64,000 nt of DNA. Source: Sporobolomyces roseus. Taxonomy: Eukaryota; Basidiomycota; Microbotryomycetes; Sporidiobolales; Sporidiobolaceae. Of this stretch, positions 23,486-32,890 are shown piece by piece. A program made the position numbers and the translations under genes. The stretch spans positions 558,001-622,000 of the forward strand of contig JADILM010000011.1 of assembly GCA_016617785.1 (NCBI GenBank), read 5' to 3'. The stretch's first letter is position 1. The number at the start of each line of letters is the position of its first letter. The notes below the pieces were generated by a model that worked only from the letters and a program-made list of their open reading frames with translations, did no database searches and was not told where the DNA came from.

Positions 23486-24632
23486 ATGAATGAATTCACT
23501 TCTCTTATTCCTTCTCCTCACCCGCTAGTGATGAATCCTGATCAAGATTACCCACCAGATCAATCACAGAACACCGACGACATACCTCCAGTTGAATTCG
23601 ACACTTCCTTCTTCCCAGCTCCTTCTCCCTACTTCCATCGATACACCTCGACAAATCTCGCTCTACCTCCAACAGAACTCATCTCAGACGTACCGAATGA
23701 ACCTCAACCATTCTTGGCGAAGGAGCTAGAACCACCAAACGCGGAATGGATCGTTGAAGAAGGGAGTTATTCAGTGTTTGGTGAAACTTGGCCTGTCAAC
23801 GAACAATTACCCTCGTTGACTGAGATGGGAGTCAAGGAGATGTTCGATACAAAGAAAGGTACTCTATCTCTCATGCTCCACCAGCTTGTGTGTTAAAAAG
23901 GCTGATGGTGAATGAAGGAAAGGGGAGTAGATCGCAAAGTTTCCTTACAAATCCTCCTTCGAACCCTCCTCTTGACCTATACCCAGCTACTCAACTCTCT
24001 CTTGACCCCTCCCCCGTCTCTGCTGCATCCGCAACCCGCTGTTCCTCCACCTCCGCCAAATCCAGATGGTTCTCAACCTCCTCCTCCAGCTTCGCAAGCT
24101 GCGACAGATCCAGAACGATTGACAGAACATGTCAGGTTGATCAGTATCAATATGCATCACCTCGTCAATGAGTTACGGCCAGTACAGGTGAGCGAAGCTC
24201 TTGCTTGCATCAGAAAATTGGTCTTTGAACGGGATCTGATGCGAACATTTCTTCGCACCACAGGCTAGGGAGACGCTCAAGTTAATGATGAGATATCAGA
24301 TTGATCGACGGAAAGAGAAGACTATAGCTATCAAGCAGTACGTTTCCCACTCTCGTCCTATTTCAGTCCCTTCGCAGTCCCCTCTTTTACCCCTATCCTA
24401 TCTCTTGTTCAAGCTGACTTCTTCTTCACAATCTCGCTGCTGTAGACGATGTCAGGAGATTCAGTCCACGCTTTCGAGCTTACAGTCCCGAGTTCAAGAA
24501 ACCTCACAATCGATTCTTCCTTCGCAAACTGCACCCATCGATCAAGCTTCTGCCGCTACGAAGGCTTCGACAGCGAATGAGCACGCCGCGTCGATACGTG
24601 ATCAGCTGGCGAAGATGGTGGATGATCTGTAG
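23486..24632 (+). CDS. MED7: Mediator complex subunit MED7
   Basis: Four exons (23486-23858, 23931-24187, 24264-24337, 24446-24632) encode 296 aa. The N-terminal signature FFPAPSPYFHRYTSTNL is the Med7 motif, followed by a PPNAEWIVEEGSYSVFGETW segment and LPSLTEMGVKEMF. The helical hinge that pairs with Med21 follows (DRKVSLQILLRTLLLTYTQL, then HVRLISINMHHLVNELRP and ARETLKLMMRYQ). The C-terminus is a long amphipathic helix. Med7 is an essential Mediator middle-module subunit that transmits activator signals to Pol II. A second in-frame ATG at 23531 is also possible; the first is chosen only for completeness. A proline-rich loop (PPPPPNPDGSQPPPPA) sits between helices. Confidence 0.92.
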
Positions 24633-24756
24633 GAATTCGACAGTGATTTCGCATAAACCCTCGTTCTTACTTCGTTGTCAGTGCTTCGCGTGGTATCATA
24701 ATGCTGTACGCTCCTTGTGTCTTTTTCCTGTTGTCATATCACCACCTTGCTGCGCG

Positions 24757-25320
24757 ATGTGTCTTGTAGAGTCTACCGCGATTGAGTGTACTCGAGCAGA
24801 ACAGTTGCGTAGAAAGTTGAACGATCAAACGGCCATCTCTCCATCGAGTTCTCACGAGTTGCATCCGATCAAGACTTCTCTGCTATTGCACGCTACAGTA
24901 CTGTTAGAAGAAGAACAGGGCATGAATTTCTCGTTAGTGCGAAAAGGAATTATCGAAATCGTTCATCCGGATGAGGAAAGGAGGCAAGCTTCACCCGGTT
25001 TTTTTCCTTCTCTTCGATCCCCCGCCATCGCAACCCTCTAGTGGGAAAGCGGTTGCAGCACGTTTCAGAGTGGAGGAACAGCGATGGAAGGAAGTTGAGG
25101 TTTTGACCACACCCTTCTTCTTCTCTTCTCTGATTTCTTCGTAGAGCTTTCTTTCGACTGTCGACGCTTCCCAGGTCGACTCTCGCAAGCAACGAAGTGA
25201 GTTATCTCTCTCTTTCCCTCCCTTGTGGCGTTTCAAGCATCAGCCAAGCCCCCGTCGAAAAGGTTTAGTTCGAGCTCGCATGTTGTAAAGATGCGAAAAA
25301 GGATGAGAAATCGCACTTGA
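24757..25320 (+). CDS. Small unknown four-exon protein behind MED7
   Basis: I infer four exons (24757-24983, 25042-25099, 25145-25196, 25244-25320), 137 aa. Exon 1 has strong coding character (HPIKTSLLLHATVLLEEEQG, then MNFSLVRKGIIEIVHPDEER). Its end has no GT donor but an excellent GC donor (AG/GCAAGC), and joining to CTCTAG/T restores the frame as SGKAVAARFRVEEQRWKEVE. Later exons are short; the predicted tail is basic (KPPSKRFSSS, MRKRMRNRT). The ATG at 24757 is the first in frame; an exon further 5' is possible. The gene lies 124 nt behind the MED7 stop on the same strand. No family recognised. Exon 1 and the join to exon 2 are the strongest part; the last two exons are tentative. Confidence 0.5.
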
Positions 25321-25589
25321 CCAAAGTCGGGTTCATGGAGCTCTCAATTCACATTAACCAAGTTCTCTCGGATTGACACAATTTCTCTTATGCTGCTGAC
25401 TCCAATCATCCAATTATCGAATTAGCCGTTGAAACTCAGAGCTTTTTTTCGCCACCACTTCCCTCTTCTTCGATCGACTCTCTCTTCTCTCTCTTCTCTC
25501 TCCATCACTTCCACCACTTTCCTTTCTCCCCTTTCCAACGACACTCTTTCCACCGCCTTACCTTACACATACACATCAGAATATAAACG

Positions 25590-26764
25590 ATGAAATCTTT
25601 CGCACTCATCGCCGTCGCCGCGACACTTCTTCAATCAACTTCCGCACTCCCTTCTGCGAACGGAGTCTCGATCGTCGGTGACGCTCAACACGTCGAGGAG
25701 AGGAACGTCCACGAGTTGGAGAAACGACAGACTACCTCCTCTGCGAGGTCGAGGATCCTCTGGAAGGATCGGTTAGTTCTCTTTCCCTCCCTTCTCTCCC
25801 TCGCATGTACTGATCTCTTGCCTCACACAGAGTCGCTGCCGCTTCATCTTCCTCTGTTGCCGCTGCTTCATCGAGGTTGTGAGTCTACCCCAGCGATTCA
25901 TCGTTTTCGCTTCATTTCTGATCCGAATTCATTCTCACTATGCTAGGATGTGGTCTAGAGTTGTCACTACTACCACCGCACCTCGTACGACTACCACCAC
26001 TTCCCGTGCCACTACTACCACGACTACTCCTCGTCCGACTTCTACCACTACCTCGGCTCCCGCAAGCTCACCAACTTCCGTCGCTGGTGCCGACGTTCGT
26101 GACCTCGCTCTCTCAGAGCACAACCGATACCGTGCAATCCACAATGCTGCACCTTTGACCTGGAGTCAACCTCTCGCAGAGTGAGTTTCTCTCGAGCTTT
26201 CTTTCACTCTCCCTCTCAAACGACTCTGACTCTCGCTTTCTCTTCCGATTTGCGATTTGTAGTGCTGCGCAAAAGTGGGGATCTAGGTGTGTATTCGAGC
26301 ACTCACGAGGTGCCGTCGGTCCTTACGGAGAGAACTTGGCTGTAAGTTTTCTATTCTCGCTTCTCCCTTTCCCCACTCCCTCCTGTCATCTTCTCCTCCA
26401 TTCCCTCGCTGATCGATCTCGACTCCTCTAGGCTACTGCCGGTTACAAGTCCGACATCCTTTCAGGAGCTATCAAACCCTGGATGGACGAAGCGCCCGAT
26501 TACACTCCCGAGAACCCCAACTATTCTCATTTCACTCAAGTCGTCTGGAAGAGTACTACTCAACTCGGTTGCGCACTCGTAACCTGTCCCGGAGGCACAA
26601 TCTTCGATGCGAAATACGGTCCTTCGTCCTTTTACGTTTGCGAATACAACCCTCCCGGCAATGTCTACCCTGCTGACAACTTCCGTGAGTCCTCACTCTC
26701 TGATACTATTCGAGAATATTACTAATGTCGCATCTTCCGTTCAGGCGCCAACGTTGACCCTTGA
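25590..26764 (+). CDS. Secreted CAP/PR-1-like protein (Pry family)
   Basis: Six exons (25590-25771, 25831-25878, 25947-26180, 26263-26341, 26432-26684, 26745-26764) encode 271 aa. A classical signal peptide (MKSFALIAVAATLLQSTSA) is followed by a probable Kex2 site (LEKR near residue 46) and a Thr/Ser/Pro-rich O-glycosylation linker. The CAP domain begins at about residue 130 with ALSEHNRYRAIHNAAPLTWS and includes CVFEHSRGAVGPYGENLA, YSHFTQVVWKSTTQLGCA and FYVCEYNPPGN, all canonical CAP signatures. Yeast Pry proteins bind and export sterols and fatty acids; pathogen homologues act at the host interface. Here a secreted lipid-binding role is inferred. The last coding exon is only 20 nt. Confidence 0.93.
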
Positions 26765-27065
26765 TTGAGCTAGTCTCTCAAAATCTTCTCTCATTCGTTC
26801 CTTTCCTATCTCATAAGCTTTATCCCGGATTTATGTAGCACCTGCTTACTTATACATGACTAGTCACTCGTTTCACGCTCAGTCGATTCACGCTTAGTCG
26901 ATTCCGAGAGTAAGGGAGAAGAGAGAGAAATTGGCTAGTCGAATCTGATAAACTTCCCTCGCAGATATCTATAGGCGCTCGACAGCCTTGACTCCTTGTG
27001 TCTTGGTCTCAGGATATATGCAGCTATCTTCTACAATTGTGACAGCGCTTTAGACGCCTGAAATC

Positions 27066-27838
27066 CGATTGCGAAGGTCTGACCAAATTTTGCGAAAGAG
27101 AGAGTTATCTCCCTTCTCTTTCCTCTTCAACGTTCCTCGACTCTGTACACAAGTAGTCTACCTTCCAGAGTGAGTCTGAGAGTAGAGATGGTTTGTCGAT
27201 TTGGAGTCAGTGCGAGAAAGCACAGATCGTGTCCCCTGCGAACTTCTAAAAAGTCTCCTCTCTTCCTTTCTCTCTTCCTCCTCCTCTCCCTCCCCTCACT
27301 TACAAGCTACGCAGGACCACTCTCAGACTCTACTCACGCTTCACTCAAACTACACAGTGAGTCCCCTTGTCTTCTCTCCCTTCCTCTCTCAAAGATCAAA
27401 CCATGTCAATTTAACTCATTCCCACTTCTCTTCTCCCCTCCCCTCTCCCTCTCCCTCCCTTACTCCCCGAAACAGTAGCAATCAGAATGGCTCATGAACT
27501 CCGCGTTGAAGGTGATAAAGTGATTGAACAAGATGATAAAGGTCACGTCCTCTCAACCAAGGTCAGTCGTCGAGTCTTTGGCGTAGTCACTTCTTCATCT
27601 GGGACTGACTATAGCGAGACCGGACGATCGACAGGACTACACCCACGTTCATTCTGGTTACTTGGCTACTACTCACAACCCTCGTGTATCGCAAGAGGCG
27701 AAAGAGGTGCGTTGCATCCTTCTCTTCAGTCTCTCTTGCGATTGAGCCGACTGGAGTAGTTTTCGCGCCGCACAGAACGCCGAACAACTCCTTCACGATC
27801 TCGAAGCCGCTCACGGCGACGAACCCTCTGGATCGCCT
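27066..27838 (+). repeat. Inverted repeat arm 1 (con-6 promoter, leader and 5' half)
   Basis: This arm matches the reverse complement of 31980-32747. It starts near CGATTGCGAAGGTCTGACC and ends inside exon 3 of the con-6 gene at GATCGCCT. Leader and exon identity is very high. The first coding intron is largely unrelated between copies and the second is only partly alike. The arms are separated by about 4.1 kb. Confidence 0.85.
27188..27486 (+). other. Leader exon and intron of con-6 copy A, in frame with the CDS
   Basis: From the ATG at 27188 a 169-nt open exon ends at 27356 before GTGAGT. After removal of an intron ending at CAG (27475) or TAG (27478), the frame runs directly into the con-6 ATG at 27487. 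It would encode a basic start and a hydrophobic core (SPLFLSLFLLLSLPSL). It could be a coding first exon or a leader. Confidence 0.45.
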
Positions 27839-28225
27839 TCGAAAGCTCACTCTCCTTCTCACTCGAAAAGTTCCGCTGCACCTCCCGCAACCGATCCCGA
27901 AGGTTCACCTATCCACGCTACTCGCTCGCACGATCACGATCAAGATCAAGAACACGAGGATCCTCATGCTGGAGGAGGAGGTCATGCGGGAAGGAAAGAT
28001 GATCAGAGGCCTGGAGAATCTCATGTTGAAATGGTTCATCGTCACAGGTCAGTTCCACTATCGCTCTCAGCCGGGTTTCCACTGAGCTGTAGAGGTGCGC
28101 TTTGAATTGACAGGCAAATCGGAACGTACAAGGGAATCTTGAAGAAGGACGTTTCGGACGAATCAAAGCAACATGCGAAGGAGATGTTGAAGGATTTAGG
28201 AGCTGATCCTTCGGAATACGAGTAG
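27487..28225 (+). CDS. con-6: Conidiation-specific protein 6 (con-6) homologue, copy A
   Basis: Four exons (27487-27561, 27635-27706, 27776-28047, 28114-28225) encode 176 aa from the ATG at 27487. Two con-6 repeats are recognisable: GYLATTHNPRVSQEAKE in exons 1-2 and the diverged RQIGTYKGILKKDVSDESKQ with HAKEMLKDLG in exon 4. Between them lies a His/Ser/Asp-rich linker (HDHDQDQEHEDPHAGGGG). Con-6 is a small protein induced during conidiation and by light in Neurospora and found widely in fungi; its biochemical role is unknown. An upstream in-frame ATG (27188) joined by an intron at 27357-27475 could add 60 residues including a hydrophobic segment. The gene faces an inverted second copy at 31680-32326. 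Confidence 0.85.
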
Positions 28226-28475
28226 AGTAAGGAAGGAAAGGAAACAAACGCTTGAAAGGAAAGAGAAAGCGAAAGAGAGGGAAGAAAAGAAATTTTCGTT
28301 TTTTGTACTTTGTGAATAATCCAGTCTTTGATTTCGATTCTCAATGAGATCTTTCGCTCGCGAGGACAGCTTCGTGTCACTGAAAGCGTTCGTCTCCCCT
28401 TCAGCTCATTCTCAGCGTGTCGTCCAACATCATCATCGAATTTATTCGTTTTGCATTCGATGAGATCACACTTAC

Positions 28476-29862
28476 TTATACTACTTCCAGCGGTTCCTTA
28501 TCCTCCTTACTAACCAATACCTCATACTCGACCTTCTCCCCCTCCTTTTCTTCCCCCGCTAATCGGTTCATTTCCTCTTGTAATCTCGGCGCAAAAGATG
28601 ATAACCAAGGCCTTTCGGTATTCGTATGATTACCTAGACCAACGCACACACGCTCGATCAGCAATCTTCTCAGAGAGAGGAGGAGGGAGAAATGGGAAAA
28701 GAGATGGGAAACGTACAACAGAAAACATGAATTCCATTTGCGTTCGCCGCTAAAGTATCATGCTATTCTCCCCCCATCGAGCTCACACATCAGCTCGCGC
28801 ACTCACAACGAAAGCGATAGAGAAAGAGAGAGTTGAGGAGCGTACATGGGACATTTCACCAGTCAAGTACAAGTCTGCTTTGACTCCTTTCAGGACGGAA
28901 GATCCGGAGCCTGCACAAATTGCGATGGTTGTGATTTCGGAGGAGCCGGTGGGGGACCAGGCGGCTTGAACTGAAGTGAGCGGGAAGGAGGAAGAGGGAG
29001 GGGGGCCGCGGAAGGAAGAAAGAGAGAAAGAGGAGATAGTCGAGAAGGGATAAAAAGGAAGCGAGAGGAGACATGAGAGTGAGACGAATCAGTTCTCATG
29101 GAACGAGGAGTGTGAAGAGAGTGCGAGAGCCAACTGACAGTGTTTCAATCCCAACGTATCTTTGACCGCTCTAACGATTTCCTCCTTTCCCAATCCCCTC
29201 CCAGCACCTTGCTTCAAATCCACTATCCTACCTCCTCCACACCCTTCATGACCCTCTGGCGGATTCTTGTCCTCCTTCAAAGCTCTCAACCCTCTACCTT
29301 GTCCAGGTCTAACTAATTCCTCTTTCCCCAATTCCATTCCCGCAGCTCTCAACAATCCAGTCCCCATGAAATCGTTTACACCTCCCACCGAGTTGTCGGC
29401 GGCAGTGTGAATCGTGAAGACTGATACACCGGACGCTGAGCATTCGAGTAGAGATTTTTGAATCGAGTTTTCGAGGGTGAGGGATTTTAAACCGGAAAAG
29501 ATTGGGGGATGATATGTTAGGATCAGGGAGGTTGAGGGATTGGACAAGGCTGCTTCTACTACTGGTCGAGTGACTGTAGAAGATAGACCGGTGAGTAATT
29601 CGAAGTACGGAGAGAGAGAGAGGGAAGTTTCGAGGGGAAGAAGAGAGAGAGAGTGCTTACGGTCTATACAAACAGTGATTGATCTCTTTGTGAGTTGTCT
29701 TGGTTTGGGTGCTTCGATCATGAGTCCTACGTTGTCCCATGAAGTTTCGGCGAGTGAGAGGGGAGTCAATTTGTTAATCGCTTGATTGAGATGAGTTAGG
29801 GTCGACATTGATCTTGCGTAGATTCTTGGGGTTACTGAGTGAGCGAGAGAGCGTAGGAGCAT
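28476..29862 (-). CDS. NIF3: NIF3 family protein (dinuclear metal-binding, GTP cyclohydrolase-like fold)
   Basis: Five exons (29862-29661, 29573-29139, 28970-28846, 28762-28717, 28633-28476) encode 321 aa. Family signatures appear in order: LAETSWDNVGLMIEAP, LTYHPPIFSGLKSL, FTIHTAADNSVGGVNDF (His and Asp metal ligands), ICAGSGSSVLKGVKADLYLT with GEMSHHDTLAANANGIHVF, and CNHTNTERPWL with its conserved NTER motif. Nif3/YbgI proteins form hexamers with a dimetal site; the yeast member is mitochondrial and its substrate unsettled. An alternative ATG at 29808 would remove an N-terminal extension (SLAHSVTPRIYARSM) that looks like a targeting peptide, so dual localisation is possible. The donor at 29138 was chosen because it restores the family pattern GLKHFQ. 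Confidence 0.92.
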
Positions 29863-29959
29863 TCAATAGCGAGAGGGGAGAAGAGAGGCCAAACTAGTCT
29901 TCATCTCTCTTTCAATCTTACACTTCACCATCAACTCGAAACACTACGGTTACAGCAAC

Positions 29960-31382
29960 ATGGGAGACTCGAAAGAGCACCGCTCATCTAGGAGGGAAGA
30001 GAGGGATAGATCAAGGTCACCAAGGGACGACAGAGACCGTCATCATCCATCATCTACTAGGGAATCTCACTCTCACTCTCACAGGGATAGGGATAGGAGT
30101 AGATCACCACGACGAGATACCAAGAGATCTAGGAGGAAAGAGAAAGAGAGAGAGTCGGCGAGTGAGAGTGACGAGGACAATAGGTTACCAGAGGGAGTAC
30201 AAGAAATTGGACTAGACGACTTCTATATAAAGGCTACTGAATTGAAGTTGTGGTTGTGGGAGGAGAAAGGAAAGGTACGCTCGAAAGCACTTCACTCGGA
30301 TTCCATCTCTCTCTCTCTCCCTCTTTTCGCAAGATGAATTTGAACTGATGTTTGTGACGTGCAGAAACTCGACTCACTCAAGAATGAGGATGCTAGGAGG
30401 TACGTCTCTCTATCTCTCTGTCCCTCTCTCTCTCTCCCGTTCCGTCGGTTCCTCCCGCACTGACATTCTCTCGCTCATTCGCATTTTCTTCAGGTATTTC
30501 AAGAAATTCTGTCGATCCTGGAACCGCGGTCGACTCACCGGTACGTCCCCATCTTCCCTTTCTTACATATCCCTCCTTCCTCTCATTCTCTACTAATCCC
30601 TCACTTTCTTCCAAACGAGTCAAGATAATTTCTATTCCGGAATCTCACCCGCATCCCTCCCCTCCTCAATTTCCACTTCCCATTCCTGGTCCTTCTCGAA
30701 AGCTTCCCAACGAGACCTAGACGCCGCAGCTTCGATTCGAAAATCGATCGATACGGGAACGAAAGAGAGGAGTTACGATTCTTCGAATGTCGGACCTAGT
30801 CGGGGAGGTGGAGGTGGAGGTGGAGTGAGGTTGGGACCTAGTATGCCTCCCAGCTCAGCGGTGGAAAGGTTACAGTTAGAGCGAGATGCGTTGGATCAAT
30901 CGAGAGCGGATGAGAGATCAATGAGGGATTCACAGAGGAAAAAGGGGAACCGAGAATCTAGGGAAGAAGAGAAGGACAATCGAGCAACGGGGAAAGATCG
31001 ATTGATTGAGAAACGACGTGAGGGTAATCTGAGTAGGAAAGAGTTTGCGGCGGAACGAGAAGGAGGTGGGATGGTTGAAGTGAGTGAAGAGGTTTTGATG
31101 GGTGGTGGAGGAGGAGGTTTTCAGGATGCGTTGAAGGAGAGGGAGAGGGCCAAGATGAGGTGGGAGGAGAAGAGAGGTGGACAGAGGGAGGAACAGAAAG
31201 CTGTCATGTACGTTTTCATTCTTTCCGATCGAATCAGAAGTTGTGAAAGGTGACCGATCAGAGATACCAATGCGACGTACAGATCGGATAAGCTTTCGGC
31301 TTTCAAACAGAAAGAGGATGCGACGATGGCTCAGTTTAGGGCGCTCGCTGCTCAACGATTTGGTCCGGCTCCTCCTCAATAG
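29960..31382 (+). CDS. RS-rich nuclear protein, probably splicing-related
   Basis: Five exons (29960-30274, 30365-30399, 30494-30540, 30625-31207, 31283-31382) encode 359 aa. The N-terminus is an RS/RD-repeat region (RSRSPRDDRDR, RDRDRSRSPRRD) typical of splicing-associated nuclear proteins. A conserved block spans three exons: LDDFYIKATELKLWLWEEKG, KKLDSLKNEDARRYFKKFC and RSWNRGRLTDNFYSGI. I know this motif from a widespread eukaryotic family of nuclear proteins but cannot name it with certainty. The C-terminal half has a Gly-rich loop, a long charged helix, and a tail AFKQKEDATMAQFRALAAQR. It starts about 100 bp from NIF3, head to head, and lies inside the con-6 inverted repeat. Confidence 0.8.
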
Positions 31383-31679
31383 GCTTGACGCATCACTTGC
31401 TCGATGAAATTCACAGCACGCTGTACACTCCTGAGGTCTCGGAGAGAGGCAAGAGCAGAGAGGAGAAGAGCGCATTACTGCAGAAGCGCCGATTCCAACT
31501 TCTTTCTCGAAGACTTCAAACTTCGACTCGAAGTTCCGAACCCACTCTCAAGAAACCATTCTCGATTCACTCTAGAACGAGTCGCAAAAGGACAAGGTTT
31601 CGCGTTTGGTACTGATTGATTGTAGTTGCAAGCGAGGACTACTTCCAAAGTCGGTTTGAAAGATCAACTATTTCAAGCA
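31383..31679. other. Spacer with a small ORF
   Basis: Between the RS-rich gene (+) and con-6 copy B (-), both ending here. A 71-codon ATG-initiated ORF lies at 31404-31619; its end (FFLEDFKLRLEVPN, RFTLERVAKGQGFAFGTD) looks somewhat protein-like. I see no splice evidence or family, so it is noted but not called. Confidence 0.25.
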
Positions 31680-32326
31680 TTACGTCTCGTACTCTTTCGG
31701 GTCACAGCCCAACTTCTCCAACATCTCGCGAGCGTGCTGTTTCGCTTCCTCACCACGGTCATCGCGGTGGAGGATAGCTTTGTAAGATCCAATTTGCCTG
31801 TCGACCCTTGGTTCCATATCAGCAAAGAACCGAACAACTTCTACAAGCCCTCGATCGTTCTGCTGAAAAAGACCATGAGCTGACCTGTGACGATGAACCT
31901 CTTCCTCGTGAGTCTCATGCTTCTCTTCCTTGTGGACGGTCTTCTCGTGCGAAGGAGAGTGAGATTTCGATTTTGAAGGAGGCGATCCAGAGGGTTCGTC
32001 GCCGTGAGCCGCTTCGAGATCGTGAAGGAGTTGTTCGGCGTTCTGTGCGATGCGAAGATTTATCGCAGTCAGCTCAAAGCAAGAGAGACTGAAGAAAAGT
32101 TCGAACGCACCTCTTTCGCTTCTTGCGAAACGCGAGGGTTGTGAGTAGTAGCCAAGTACCCAGAATGAACGTGAGTGTAGTCCTGTCGATCAAGACGCAC
32201 CCGACAATCAGTTTCATGTAGGCACAGATTCAGGAGCGAGTCACGACTGACCTTGGTAGAGAGGACGTGACCTTTATCATCTTGTTCAATCACTTTGTCA
32301 CCTTCAACACGGAGTTCGTGAGCCAT
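31680..32326 (-). CDS. con-6: Conidiation-specific protein 6 (con-6) homologue, copy B
   Basis: Four exons (32326-32252, 32182-32111, 32042-31885, 31797-31680) encode 140 aa. Exons 1 and 2 are almost the same protein as copy A (GYLATTHNPRVSQEAKE). Exon 3 starts identically, then changes to a shorter Lys/Glu/His linker (HEKTVHKEEKHETHEEEV), and exon 4 carries the second con-6 repeat (RQIGSYKAILHRDDRGEEAK then QHAREMLEKLG). The stop is TAA at 31680-31682. It is transcribed toward copy A and lies about 560 bp downstream of the photolyase on the same strand. As in copy A, an upstream ATG (32617) opens a 169-nt exon whose spliced frame runs into this CDS. Function of con-6 is unknown; light and development induction is known in ascomycetes. 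Confidence 0.85.
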
Positions 32327-32747
32327 TCTAGTTGCTACTGTTTAGGAGAGTAGCGGAGGGAGAGGGGGAGAGGAGAGAAGTGGGAATGAGTTAAATTGAC
32401 ATGGTTTGATCTTTGAGAGAGGAAGGGAGAGAAGACAAGGGGACTCACTGTGTAGTTTGAGTGAAGCGTGAGTAGAGTCTGAGAGTGGTCCTGCGTAGCT
32501 TGTAAGTGAGGGGAGGGAGAGGAGGAAGAAGAGAGAAAGGAAGAGAGGAGACTTTTGGCAAGTTCGCAGGGGACAGGATCTGTGCTTTCTCGCACTGACT
32601 CCAAATCGACAAACCATCTCTACTCTCATACTCACTCTTGAAGGTAGACTACTTGTGTACAGACGAGTCGAGGAACTTTGAAGAGGGAAGAGAAGGGGGA
32701 GAACTCTCTCTCTCTTTCGCAAGAATTTGGTCAGACCTTCGCAATCG
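31980..32747 (-). repeat. Inverted repeat arm 2 (con-6 promoter, leader and 5' half)
   Basis: Reverse-complement partner of 27066-27838. The match covers the upstream TTGCGAAGGTCTGACCAAAT element, the leader exon, the leader intron and con-6 exons 1-2 plus the first 63 nt of exon 3. Small indels occur outside the leader exon and in the leader intron, but I see none within the 169-nt leader exon. Confidence 0.85.
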
Positions 32748-32890
32748 TACCGAAAGCGTCTATGAGGGATGTTACAGCTCGAAGAGAAGCTACAGTACGG
32801 GTATCGCATGGATGAGAATGACAAAGTACAAGCGAGAGAAACAAGCGAGTCGAAAGCGACTGTTCGACTGTTGACATTCGACGTCGAAAA

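Noticed and set aside
27170..27478. con-6 leader ORF as a separate 102-aa gene
   Set aside because: The unspliced frame reads through a clear intron (GTGAGT...CAG); the spliced version joining con-6 is more plausible and is reported as a finding.
29089..29138. Continuation of NIF3 exon 2 past 29139
   Set aside because: The unspliced frame stops after 15 residues. Splicing at GTCAGT restores the family's C-terminal motifs (GSGSSV, NTER).
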